Shown here: positions 9,741 through 17,629 of the stretch, piece by piece | How the letters are laid out: the number at the start of each line of letters is the position of its first letter | How positions within the stretch are numbered: position 1 is the stretch's first letter | Assembly (NCBI RefSeq): GCF_947077775.1 | Contig: NZ_CAMTTE010000001.1 | Location: 2,322,501 to 2,386,500, forward strand | Direction: 5' to 3' | Origin: Salinibacter pepae | Lineage (GTDB): Bacteria; Bacteroidota; Rhodothermia; Rhodothermales; Salinibacteraceae | Length of the DNA stretch: 64,000 bases | The notes under the pieces: generated by a model | The model's database searches: none | Seen by the model: only the letters and a program-made list of their open reading frames with translations | What the model was told of the DNA's origin: nothing | Made by a program: the position numbers and the translations under genes

Positions 9741-9919
9741 CCGGTCGGGATCAGAGCGCTATGTCGGAGCACGAATGCGTCCCCCAGTCCCGCTGCGCGG
9801 CGACGGGGCCCTCGGGGGGTCGGACAGGTCCGCTGAGGGGGATGCTGCCTGCTTCAGGCAACCACTTCTTGTGGAAATTAAATTTCAACGGCGATAAACG
9901 TTCCGGCGCCGCGATGAAG

Positions 9920-10543
9920 CTACGCCCCGTCCGCCCCAGAAAGGGTCCAAACGCGCCCGTGGGGCCCGGCGTTGTGGACCGGTGTAGGACCGACATAGGC
10001 GGTCTCTTCCCAGCTGCCGTGGATGTGGCCGCAGACCGTCAAGCGGGGCGCTGTGGCCTCGACGGCCTCGCGCACGGCGACGCTGCCGAGGGACTGGCCT
10101 TTCGAGTCACGATCGACGGCGTCCTTCGGGGGGGAGTGGGAGACGAGCACGGCGCCGTCCGGACAGTCGGCCAGGAGGCGGCGGGCCTCCTCTTCGCTGA
10201 AGTCGTAGCTCCAGGGCCCGAACGGCGTCACCGGAATGCCCCCGCCAATCCCGTAGAACGGCTGGCCGCCGAGGGTCACGCCCTCCCCGTGGAGCACGTG
10301 GGCCTCGGGCCAGTCGAGGGCCGAGAGCTGCTCGGCGATTTCGCCTTCCGTCTCGGCGTTGCCCGGCACGAGGACCGTCGGCGTGTCGATGGCGGACAGG
10401 GCGTCGAGCGGGGCCCGGAGATTCCGGCGCATCCGGCAGAAATCCCCGGCGCCCACGACGACGTCCACCTCGGACGCGCGGTCCACGAGGCGGCGGCACG
10501 CGTCGCGGTCGCCGTGCACGTCGCTGAAGAGGAGGAGGTCCAT
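9920..10543 (-). CDS. metallophosphoesterase family protein
   Basis: A 207-residue protein. The N-terminal MDLLLFSDVHGDRDACRRLV holds the DxH metal ligands, VVVGAGDFC is the GD box, VLVPGNAE corresponds to GNH(D/E) with Ala replacing the usual His-containing form, LVSHSPPKD is the GH box and VCGHIHGSWEE is the C-terminal GHxH motif. This is the calcineurin-like phosphoesterase fold with two metals; substrates range from nucleotides to phosphoproteins and are not predictable here. The start codon at 10543 lies one base from a heptameric repeat array, so the gene has no visible Shine-Dalgarno sequence. It lies downstream of the P-type ATPase on the same strand. Confidence 0.82.
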   Translation of the reverse strand: MDLLLFSDVHGDRDACRRLVDRASEVDVVVGAGDFCRMRRNLRAPLDALSAIDTPTVLVPGNAETEGEIAEQLSALDWPEAHVLHGEGVTLGGQPFYGIGGGIPVTPFGPWSYDFSEEEARRLLADCPDGAVLVSHSPPKDAVDRDSKGQSLGSVAVREAVEATAPRLTVCGHIHGSWEETAYVGPTPVHNAGPHGRVWTLSGADGA

Positions 10544-10544
10544 T

Positions 10545-10621
10545 GGGTTGAGGGTTGAGGGTTTTGGGTTTTGGGTTGAGGGTTTTGGGTTGAGAGTTTT
10601 GGGTTGAGAGTTGGGTGTTGG
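10545..10621. repeat. heptameric tandem array (GGGTTGA/GGGTTTT), 11 units
   Basis: Eleven consecutive 7-mers: GGGTTGA, GGGTTGA, GGGTTTT, GGGTTTT, GGGTTGA, GGGTTTT, GGGTTGA, GAGTTTT, GGGTTGA, GAGTTGG, GTGTTGG. Every unit has the form G-N-G-T-T-N-N. The array fills the space right up to the start codon of the metallophosphoesterase (10541-10543), so it is its immediate 5' leader. Confidence 0.9.
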
Positions 10622-10681
10622 CGTCGGGGTCCTCGTTCAAAAACAGCGACGCGCCCCCGGCGTCGAGCCGTGGAGGAATTG

Positions 10682-13054
10682 TCATTTCTCGTTTCCGTCG
10701 GTGGGTCGAGAATCCGCAACGGGCAGGGGACGGGCGGAGTTGCCGACGACGCCGAGGCTGCTGGCGGCCATGGCGAGGGCGGCGAAGAGGGGGTTGATGA
10801 GGCCGGCCAGGGCGAGCGGGATGGCCACGGCGTTGTAGAGGAAGGCCCACGCCAGGTTTTGCCGGATGCGCCGGCGGGCGGCCCGGGCGAGGGAGAACAC
10901 CGTGGGGATGTGGGTCAGGTCGCCGCGCAGGATCACCACGTCGGCGGAGTCGGCGGCCAGGGCGGTGGGGCCGAAGGCGATGCCCACGTCGGCCTCGGCG
11001 AGGGCGGGGGCGTCGTTGCTGCCGTCCCCGATCATGGCGACGGCCCCGGCGTCGCGCAGGCCGCGGACGAGGTCGGACTTCTCGGCGGGTTGCACCTCGG
11101 CGATCACGCGGTCGATGGCGTCGTGCTCGCGGAGCGGGCGGGCCGCCGCGCTGCTGTCGCCGGTGATCACCACGACCTCACGCGCGTCGCCCCGGAGCGC
11201 GTCCATCACGGCCAGCCCCTCGTCCCGCAGCGTGTCGCCCACCACGATGAGGCCCTGCACCGCGCCGTTCCACCCCACGGCGACGGGCACCTGCGCGTTC
11301 TGCTGGGCGGCCTCGGCCCGCTCGGCCAGGGTGTCGTTGAGGCGCAGGCCCTCCGTGCGGAGCCACTCGGGGTGCCCCACCCGGACGCGGTCGCCGTCGA
11401 CGCGGCCCTCCACGCCCCGGGGGTGGCTGCGCACGTTGGTGGCCGTGATGGGGGCGCCGTCGCCGGCCGGAACCGCGTCCCTGTTCTCCACGATGGCGTG
11501 GGCGACCGGGTGGGCGGCGTGCTGCTCCACCGCGCGGGCCCGCCGCCACGTTGTTGCGTCGGCCATGGCGTCGACCACCTGCATCGCGCCGGTGGTGAGG
11601 GTCCCGGTCTTGTCCACCGCCAGCGTGTCGACGTCCGGCGCCGTCTCGAAGAGCGACACGTCGCGGATGACGATGCCGCGCTCCAGGGCCGTGCGCAGCC
11701 CCGAGGCCACGGCGAGGGGTGTGGCGAGGCCGAGCGCGCAGGGGCACGAGACGATGAGGACGGACAGCCCCGTGAGCAGGGCCGCCGTGGCGGAGGCCCC
11801 ACTGATCCACTGCCAGCCGAACGCGACGGCCGCCAGCACCAGCACGAGCGGCACGAACACCGCCGCGATGCGGTCCGCCACGCGCTGGGCCCCGGGCTGG
11901 CGCGACTGAATATTCCACATGAGGTGGACGAGGCGGTCGAGCGTGCTCTCGGCGGCCGCGCCCACCTCGACGGTGAGGGCGTTGTTGGTCACCACGGCGC
12001 CGCCGATCACGTCGTCGCCCGCCGTGCGGGTGACGGGAAGGGACTCGCCGGTCACCAGCGACTCGTCCACCGCGGCGCGGCCCTCCACCACGGTGCCGTC
12101 CACCGGAATGCGCTCCCCGGCGCGCACCAGCACACGGTCGCCGGGGGCCAGGTTGTCGACGGCAACCGTCTCCGTTCCGTCCTCCGTCTTCCGGCGCGCC
12201 TCGTCCACCTGCTCGCGGGTGAGGGTGCTCAGCAGGTCGGTGGCGCGGCGCTTCACCTGGTCCTCGTAGTAGTGGCCGAGCGACACCGCCAGGATAATGA
12301 CGACCGTGACGTCGAAATAGACGTCCGTCTGCCCCATGAGCGCGGCGCCGGCGCTGTAGAGGTAGGCGCTCACGGCGGCCAGGCCCACGAGCAGGTCCAT
12401 GTTGGGCTGGAGCACGCGCAGGCTCACCGCCGCCCCCCGCAGCGTCGGCCAGCCGGTGACAAGCAGGACGAAGGTGGTAAAGGCCCACACGTTTGCCAGC
12501 ACGTAGGTGCCGCCCTCCGCCCCGAGGTCGACGAGCCCCTCCCCGCCCAGGTGGACGGGATAGAGAAGAACGATGTACACGGCCATCACCATCATCCCGA
12601 AGAAGCCGCCGAAGACGAGGCGGGCGACGGTGTTCTGGTCGGCGGTCTCGTCCGCCGGCGCCGTCAGGTGCGCCTCGTAGCCGGCCTGGCTGAGGAGGGC
12701 GGGCAGGTCCGACTCGCGGTGCCGGGACGGGTCGTAGGCCACCTTTGCCATGTCGGAGGCGTAGCTCGCCTCCGCCTCGTGGATGCCGTCCGTCGACGCG
12801 GCGACCGTTTCGATGAAGTCCTCGCAGCTGGTGCAGTGCATGCCCCGGACGTGGAGGAAGGTGGTCTCCGTCTCGGCCCCGTGTGCCTCGTGCCCGTGGT
12901 CGTGCCCGTGGTCGTGGTGGCAGCAGGACTCGTGCTCTGCCCCGTCGGCGACGCGGTGCGCCTCCAGGCAGCCCGAGCAGCAGAACACGCCGTCCACGTC
13001 CTCGGCCGTGACGGGGGCGTCGGTGGGGGCGTCGCAGTACGTGCAGGCGGGCAT
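10682..13054 (-). CDS. heavy-metal (copper-type) translocating P1B-ATPase
   Basis: A 790-residue protein from the ATG at 13054; the longer frame to 13153 lacks family resemblance. Order: a Cys-rich N-terminus (CTYCDAP, FCCSGC), a His-rich stretch (HHDHGHDHGHEAH), an HMA domain with GMHCTSC, membrane helices, the actuator (VDESLVTGES), the ion-path motif SCPCALGLATP, the phosphorylation motif VDKTGTLTTG and the nucleotide-binding and hinge motif MIGDGSNDAPALAEADVG. CPC plus CxxC indicates Cu(I)/Ag(I) transport. The N-terminal FCCSGC domain is like that of CcoI/FixI-type pumps that feed cytochrome oxidase assembly, so this could serve either detoxification or oxidase maturation. No cco genes lie in the window. 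Confidence 0.93.
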   Translation of the reverse strand: MPACTYCDAPTDAPVTAEDVDGVFCCSGCLEAHRVADGAEHESCCHHDHGHDHGHEAHGAETETTFLHVRGMHCTSCEDFIETVAASTDGIHEAEASYASDMAKVAYDPSRHRESDLPALLSQAGYEAHLTAPADETADQNTVARLVFGGFFGMMVMAVYIVLLYPVHLGGEGLVDLGAEGGTYVLANVWAFTTFVLLVTGWPTLRGAAVSLRVLQPNMDLLVGLAAVSAYLYSAGAALMGQTDVYFDVTVVIILAVSLGHYYEDQVKRRATDLLSTLTREQVDEARRKTEDGTETVAVDNLAPGDRVLVRAGERIPVDGTVVEGRAAVDESLVTGESLPVTRTAGDDVIGGAVVTNNALTVEVGAAAESTLDRLVHLMWNIQSRQPGAQRVADRIAAVFVPLVLVLAAVAFGWQWISGASATAALLTGLSVLIVSCPCALGLATPLAVASGLRTALERGIVIRDVSLFETAPDVDTLAVDKTGTLTTGAMQVVDAMADATTWRRARAVEQHAAHPVAHAIVENRDAVPAGDGAPITATNVRSHPRGVEGRVDGDRVRVGHPEWLRTEGLRLNDTLAERAEAAQQNAQVPVAVGWNGAVQGLIVVGDTLRDEGLAVMDALRGDAREVVVITGDSSAAARPLREHDAIDRVIAEVQPAEKSDLVRGLRDAGAVAMIGDGSNDAPALAEADVGIAFGPTALAADSADVVILRGDLTHIPTVFSLARAARRRIRQNLAWAFLYNAVAIPLALAGLINPLFAALAMAASSLGVVGNSARPLPVADSRPTDGNEK

Positions 13055-13258
13055 GGTACGTTGGGGGGCTTTTCCAAAACCAAGTCTGAAACCGCTCCGT
13101 TTCTCCTTCGATCCCCGGAGGTGCGCGTGATCGCGTGCGGGAGTGGCCCCCACAACCTCATCCTGGCTTCAAGCCGTGGGCTTGGGCGGGGCCGGTGTGC
13201 TTTGTAGGTTGGCGAAGCGTTTGCCCGGTTCTTCTCCGCTCAGCCCCCGTTCTCCACG

Positions 13259-14071
13259 ATGACCTGGTGGGAAGCCTTGCTCCTCGGCCTCATTCAGGGC
13301 CTCACCGAGTTTATTCCGGTGTCTTCCTCCGGCCACCTCGTTCTGGGCCAGTACCTGCTGGGGCTCGACAAGGAGACCGCCGACGTCACGTTCGAGGTGT
13401 TCGTCCACTTCGGCACCGTGCTCAGCATCCTCACCGTCTACTGGGACGAGGTCGCCGAGCTGCTGGGGGAGGCCTGGGCGGGCCTGCGGGCGCCGGGCGA
13501 GGTGCCGGCCCGCTACGCCGACAACGAGACGTTTCGCCTCGGGGTCTTCATCCTCGTCACGCTCGTCCCCACCGGCGTGGCGTACGTGCTCTTTCGAGAA
13601 TCGCTGGAGCAGGCGTTTCGTAGTCCGCGGCTCACGAGCGCCATGCTCCTGGTGACGGGCCTTCTTCTGCTCCTGACGATGATTCGGCCGCAGCCGGAGG
13701 GGGAGCTGAACGGCATCAAGGCCGTCGTCGTGGGGGTAGCGCAGTCGTTTGCGATGATTCCGGGCATCTCGCGGTCGGGCGCCACGATCTGCACGGCCCT
13801 CTACCAGAATGTGAAGCCGGAGCGGGCGGCCAACTTCTCGTTTCTGATGCTGCTCCCCGTGGTGATCGGGGCCACGATTCTCAAGGGCCTGGAGCTCGTG
13901 GAGCAGGGCCTCGGGACGGCGGGCATGCCGCTCCTGCTGGGCACGGTGGCGGCGTACGGGTCCGGCATCGGGGCCATCTACGTGGTGCTCGACGTGGTGC
14001 GGCGGGGGAATCTGCAGTATTTTGCGTACTACTGCTTCCTGATCGGGGGGCTGGGGCTGTGGCTCCTTTAG
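13259..14071 (+). CDS. uppP: undecaprenyl-diphosphate phosphatase (UppP/BacA)
   Basis: A 270-residue integral membrane protein, the usual length. The N-terminus MTWWEALLLGLIQGLTEFIPVSSSGHLVLGQ contains the family's (E/Q)x4E motif (QGLTE) and the PVSSSGH box, and the second signature PGISRSGATI follows at about residue 171. It removes phosphate from undecaprenyl pyrophosphate so that the lipid carrier of cell-wall synthesis is recycled, and gives bacitracin resistance when abundant. The upstream gene is divergent, so it has its own promoter in the 200-bp spacer. Confidence 0.95.
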   Translation: MTWWEALLLGLIQGLTEFIPVSSSGHLVLGQYLLGLDKETADVTFEVFVHFGTVLSILTVYWDEVAELLGEAWAGLRAPGEVPARYADNETFRLGVFILVTLVPTGVAYVLFRESLEQAFRSPRLTSAMLLVTGLLLLLTMIRPQPEGELNGIKAVVVGVAQSFAMIPGISRSGATICTALYQNVKPERAANFSFLMLLPVVIGATILKGLELVEQGLGTAGMPLLLGTVAAYGSGIGAIYVVLDVVRRGNLQYFAYYCFLIGGLGLWLL

Positions 14072-14075
14072 AGTA

Positions 14076-14117
14076 CGGGGAAGAGGGAAGGGGTGAGAGG
14101 GAAGGGGGTGGGCGAGG
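14076..14117. repeat. purine-rich heptameric array
   Basis: Six 7-mers can be read: CGGGGAA, GAGGGAA, GGGGTGA, GAGGGAA, GGGGGTG, GGCGAGG. The array begins 5 bp after the uppP stop codon and ends 33 bp before the MFS start. Confidence 0.65.
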
Positions 14118-14150
14118 GCGTTTCGCTGTTGTGTCGGTAGGGTTTGAGGT

Positions 14151-15478
14151 ATGGCGTCTTCGAACGTGTCGTCCGTGCTCGTGGAGCGGAGCCCGGTGTA
14201 CTACGGGTGGGTGGTGCTCACCGTTGCGACGCTGGGGATGGCGGCGACCCTGCCCGGGCAGACGGCAGGCATCTCACTGTTTATCGACGCGTTCATCGAG
14301 GACCTCGGGCTGTCCCGGTCGGTCGTTTCGTGGCTCTACACCGTGGCGACGGTGCTCGGCTCGCTCGGCCTGCCGCTTGCGGGGCGGCTGGTGGACCGCT
14401 ACGGGCCGCGGCGGGTGGCCGTCGTCCTGATCGCCCTGTTGGCGGCAAGCTGTGCCGGGATGCGTTGGGTCAGCGGCTGGGTTGGCGTCTTCGTGGGCTT
14501 CGTGTGCCTGCGCGGCTTCGGGCAGGGGGCGCTCGGTCTCGTCAACAACCACGCGGTGAACCTGTGGTTTGAGCGGCGGCGTGGGCTGGCGGTGGGCGTG
14601 CTGGGGCTGGGCATGGCCGGGGCGACGGCGCTCTTCCCGCCCCTCATGGAGAGGGGGCTCCAGGCGTATGGGTGGCAGGCGACCTACCTGATCATGGGCG
14701 GCCTCCTGGCGGTAATCATGCTGCCGCTCGGGGCGCTGCTGTACCGCGACGCCCCGGAGCGCTACGGCCTTTCGCCCGATCCGGGGACGGCCCCCAACGG
14801 GAACGAGGCGCCATCGACGGGCGAGGGGGCAGAGACGGCGACGATGTCGGGGGTGCGGCCCGAGGCGGCGTACCGGACGTGGACCTTCTGGCTCTTTACG
14901 GTGGCCGGGGTGTGTACGGCAGGGTTCGGAACCGGCCTCCTCTTCCACCACTTCTCAATTCTGGAGGAGGTGGGGGTGGCGCGGGGGGTGGCCGCCCAGT
15001 TCTTTGTCCCGCTCGGCGTGGGGACGGCGATGTTCAACGTGGGGACAGGCTGGCTCGTGGACCGCTACCCGCCGCGCCTCCTGCTCGCGCTGCAGCTGGG
15101 CCTGTTTGGGGCCATGATGGGCGTGCTTCCCGCCGCAAACACGACCGCGGAGGTCTGGGTGTACGGCGGGGTCTTCGGGGGGCACAGGGGATGCAGCAGG
15201 CGCTCCTCGGCAGCGCGTACGCCTACTACTTCGGCCGGGCGCACCACGGCACCATCCGCGGCCTGGCGAACACCGTCTTTATCGGCGGGACGGCCCTCGG
15301 GCCGGCGGTGCTGGCGCTGGGGCCCGATTTCCTGAGCGGCTTCGCCCCGATCCTGTGGATCTGCACGCCGATTCCGCTCGTGCTGGCGCTCGCGGCGCTC
15401 GCGGGGTGGGCGATGGACTGGGACGCAGCCGTGGTGACTGGGAGTGCGGGAGATCGGTGGAATGGGGGAGAGAACTGA
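14151..15478 (+). CDS. MFS transporter (oxalate/formate-antiporter-like), frameshifted
   Basis: The first frame (14151-15335) encodes a normal 12-helix MFS N-terminal part starting MASSNVSSVLVERSPVYYGW, with LVDRYGPRR between helices 2 and 3. It degenerates after VYGGVFGG. The next frame restores family-like sequence from GAQGMQQALLGSAYAYYFGR to the stop at 15478. The switch lies at the run of six G at about 15177-15182; a seventh G would join both parts into one protein of about 443 residues. So the gene carries a one-base deletion in a homopolymer, or the base call is wrong, or the tract is slippery. If read as is, the product lacks about three C-terminal helices. Substrate unknown; the family moves small carboxylates. 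Confidence 0.8.
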
Positions 15479-15542
15479 ACCTGTCTCTCGGGCGTCGAGT
15501 TATTCCAAATAAAGCCGGGTCTCTTCCTCTACGCAGAGTGCC

Positions 15543-15839
15543 ATGCCCACGCTTGACGACATTCGGGCGCAGCTCCGTGCGGAGCTTCCCACGCTCCGCG
15601 AGTGCTACAATGTGGACCGCCTCGGCATCTGCGGGTCGTACGTGCGGGGCGAGCAGACGGAGGACAGCGATCTCGATCTGCTTGTGACCTTCACTGAGAC
15701 GCCGGGGCTTATCGAGTTTGTTGAACTCGAACACTACTTGGAAGACACGTTGGGACTGTCTGTCGATCTGGGAATGCCGGACGGGTTGAAGGATGGGCCA
15801 GCAGCGGAGAATATTCGCCGAGAGGTAGAGTATTTATGA
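15543..15839 (+). CDS. mntA: MNT-type nucleotidyltransferase, antitoxin of HEPN/MNT pair
   Basis: A 98-residue minimal nucleotidyltransferase. The signature [18 protein letters not shown] gives the GSxxxG and DxD metal-binding residues of the pol-beta fold. In HEPN/MNT systems such proteins neutralise the partner toxin; MntA of Shewanella does so by adding AMP units to a Tyr of HepT. The stop codon overlaps the start codon of the next gene (ATGA at 15836-15839), indicating translational coupling. Codon use is less GC-skewed than in flanking genes, consistent with recent acquisition. Confidence 0.88.
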   Translation: MPTLDDIRAQLRAELPTLRECYNVDRLGICGSYVRGEQTEDSDLDLLVTFTETPGLIEFVELEHYLEDTLGLSVDLGMPDGLKDGPAAENIRREVEYL

Positions 15840-16180
15840 GTCGAAATCAGCAGCAGCACCTCCAGGACATTTTGGACGCGATGGACGCTGCCGAGTCGTT
15901 CGTCGAGGAGATGTCTTTCGAAGAGTTGGAGGGGGACAGACGGACCCAGTTTGCCCTCCAGCGGGCCTTTGAGATCATCGGGGAAGCGACGAAACAGCTT
16001 GATGATGGTCTTCGAGATCGATACCCAGGTGTGCCATGGCGAGACATTGCGGGCATGCGCAACAAGCTCATCCACGAGTATTTTTCGGTGAACCTGGAGA
16101 TTGTCTGGAAGACAGTGCACAAGGACTTTCCGAGGGTCAAACCAAAGATCCAGCAGATCCTGGTAGAGTTGTCCGAATAG
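15836..16180 (+). CDS. hepT: HEPN-domain (DUF86/HepT-like) toxin RNase
   Basis: A 114-residue all-helical protein. The HEPN catalytic motif Rx4-6H is visible as RNKLIHEYF at about residues 80-88, where R and H form the RNase site across the dimer and the following Tyr is the residue AMPylated in the Shewanella system. Upstream helices carry [11 protein letters not shown], typical of DUF86. It overlaps the MNT gene by 4 bp in the order antitoxin-toxin. Such modules cleave RNA or tRNA when unneutralised and act in plasmid maintenance or phage defence. Confidence 0.88.
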   Translation: MSRNQQQHLQDILDAMDAAESFVEEMSFEELEGDRRTQFALQRAFEIIGEATKQLDDGLRDRYPGVPWRDIAGMRNKLIHEYFSVNLEIVWKTVHKDFPRVKPKIQQILVELSE

Positions 16181-16327
16181 GGGAGTGAGGAATCCGAGCG
16201 GCAGTAACAATCCTCTCATTGTCTCCGTCTCCCGCAGAGCGACGGGCCGAGCAGCCGCCTGCATCTTTCCCCCGCGCCCCGCGTTGGACCCGCAGATACG
16301 TCCGTGTCCCGTGCTTCCCCCAACACC

Positions 16328-17143
16328 ATGCGACTGACCGACGACGAAAAAGCCGTTCGCCGCGAGATTGAGGAGTGGCAGCACGCCGACGCCTCCGTGG
16401 CGTCGCAGGCCATGGACTGGGCCATGCGGCCCGTCGACTGGGCCGTGGAGCAGGTCGTGTCGCCCGACCAGATGGACCAGGTGACCGACCGCATCGAACA
16501 GTTCCTCTCCACCCTCAGCGACGCCTCGGAGTGGACGCACGCGTCCGACGACATCCTGGCCGCCGCCGAGGACCGTGGCCTCCCCGCCGAATCGGTCCAA
16601 GACCTCCGCAACCGCCCGATCGTCGATCTCGACGAGCTGGCCCGCAGCCGCTTTCGGCAGAACACGATCCTCGCGGCGCTGGGCGGGGGCGGGACCGGGC
16701 TCGCCGGCACGGCCTTCGTCGCCGCCGACATCCCGCTCCTCTTCACCATCAACCTGCGCCTGATCCAGCAGATCGCCGCTAGCTACGGCTTTTCGCTGGA
16801 GGGGCCGATGTTTCGGCCGCTCGTGCTGTCGGTCTTCAACGTCGCCGCGTCGGGCGGGCGCGAGGCGCGCAACGAGGCGCTGCGTGAGGTGAGCGTGGCC
16901 GCCGCGGCCTTCGCCGACGACCTCGACTACGCGGGGCGGGTGTCCGGCACCTTCCGCGACCAGAACCGCCACCTGCCGCGCGAGATCGCGAAGACGCTCC
17001 TGGAGCGCAAGCTGGGGCAGACCGTGCCGCTGGCCGGGGCCGCCGTGGGGGCGGGCGTCAACTACTGGTTTACGACCCAGACCGCCGAGTCGGCGTTCAT
17101 GTGCGCCCGGGCGCTGTACCTGGACTGGAAGGAACGACGATAG
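16328..17143 (+). CDS. EcsC family protein
   Basis: A 271-residue protein from the ATG at 16328; a GTG at 16304 would add eight residues. It resembles the EcsC family: charged N-terminal helices, a central Gly/Ala-rich hydrophobic helix (LAALGGGGTGLAGTAFVAADIPLLFTINLRLIQQIA in outline, about residues 115-150) and a second hydrophobic segment near the C-terminus (PLAGAAVGAGVNYWFT). EcsC of Bacillus sits with an ABC transporter, but here no ABC genes adjoin. Molecular function is unknown. The stop codon is directly followed by a purine-rich repeat arm. Confidence 0.8.
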   Translation: MRLTDDEKAVRREIEEWQHADASVASQAMDWAMRPVDWAVEQVVSPDQMDQVTDRIEQFLSTLSDASEWTHASDDILAAAEDRGLPAESVQDLRNRPIVDLDELARSRFRQNTILAALGGGGTGLAGTAFVAADIPLLFTINLRLIQQIAASYGFSLEGPMFRPLVLSVFNVAASGGREARNEALREVSVAAAAFADDLDYAGRVSGTFRDQNRHLPREIAKTLLERKLGQTVPLAGAAVGAGVNYWFTTQTAESAFMCARALYLDWKERR

Positions 17144-17148
17144 TTTTT

Positions 17149-17180
17149 GGGAAGAGGTTGGGGAAGGGGGAAGAGGGGAC
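17149..17180. repeat. purine-rich repeat arm upstream of the four-helix-bundle gene
   Basis: The segment is made of GGGAAGA and GGGGAAG-like units, with only one pyrimidine pair within it. It begins 6 bp after the EcsC stop codon. Its complement-like partner is at 17585-17629, so the two arms bracket the four-helix-bundle gene in inverted orientation. Confidence 0.6.
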
Positions 17181-17211
17181 TGGCTGCACGTCCCAATGGA
17201 GAGAGCCAATC

Positions 17212-17583
17212 ATGTCTGACCAGAGCTCCGTTGAAAGCTATCGGGATCTGGAGGTGTGGCAGCGGGGGATTGTGCTCGTGGAGCGGGTGTACGAAGCGAC
17301 GGATGGATTTCCAGATCGGGAGCAGTACGAGTTGACCTCACAGCTGCGTCGGGCGGTGGTGGCAATTCCATCGAATATTGCCGAGGGCTGGGGATACAGT
17401 TCGCGCGACCAGTACGTGTACTACCTGGAGCAGGGCCGGAGTTCGCTGCTGGAGGTGGAAACGCAACTCATCATTGCGGAGCGCTTGTCGTATATCACGG
17501 AGGACACGCGGGATGATCTGCTCCGTGGGACAACAGTAGAAAGCAAAATGCTCCTCTCCCTCATGCGCTCCCTTCAGTCGTGA
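17212..17583 (+). CDS. four-helix-bundle protein (23S rRNA IVS family)
   Basis: A 123-residue protein starting MSDQSSVESYRDLEVWQRG; the longer frame from 17101 overlaps the EcsC gene and is not credible. It matches the four-helix-bundle family once named after 23S rRNA intervening sequences: SYRDLEVWQ at the N-terminus, LTSQLRRAVVAIPSNIAEG in helix 2, then EVETQLIIAERL. Relatives include Avd, the accessory protein of diversity-generating retroelements, and stand-alone genes of unknown role often near repeats. No reverse transcriptase or variable repeat is found here. Inverted purine and pyrimidine repeat arms flank the gene on both sides, hinting that it moved as a cassette. Confidence 0.85.
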   Translation: MSDQSSVESYRDLEVWQRGIVLVERVYEATDGFPDREQYELTSQLRRAVVAIPSNIAEGWGYSSRDQYVYYLEQGRSSLLEVETQLIIAERLSYITEDTRDDLLRGTTVESKMLLSLMRSLQS

Positions 17584-17584
17584 G

Positions 17585-17629
17585 CCTGCCCCCATCCCCC
17601 TTCCCTCTTTCCCATCCCCCTTCCCCGCC
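17585..17629. repeat. pyrimidine-rich repeat arm upstream of der
   Basis: CCCATCCCCCTTCCC occurs at 17591-17605 and again at 17611-17625 (20-bp period). The arm runs into the GTG start codon of der and is the inverted counterpart of the purine-rich arm at 17149-17180. Confidence 0.65.

Noticed and set aside
10545-10621. Telomere-like or CRISPR-like interpretation of the GGGTTGA array
   Set aside because: There are no spacers, cas genes or chromosome end; the array lies between two intact genes.
10604-13207. 867-residue plus-strand reading frame
   Set aside because: It is antisense to the P-type ATPase, His/Gly/Arg-rich and shows no motif; a GC-bias shadow.
17101-17211. Longer start for the four-helix-bundle gene
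   Set aside because: It would overlap the EcsC gene and read through the repeat arm; family homology starts after 17212.
17212-17583. Diversity-generating retroelement (Avd-like gene)
   Set aside because: No reverse transcriptase and no template/variable repeat pair is present nearby.
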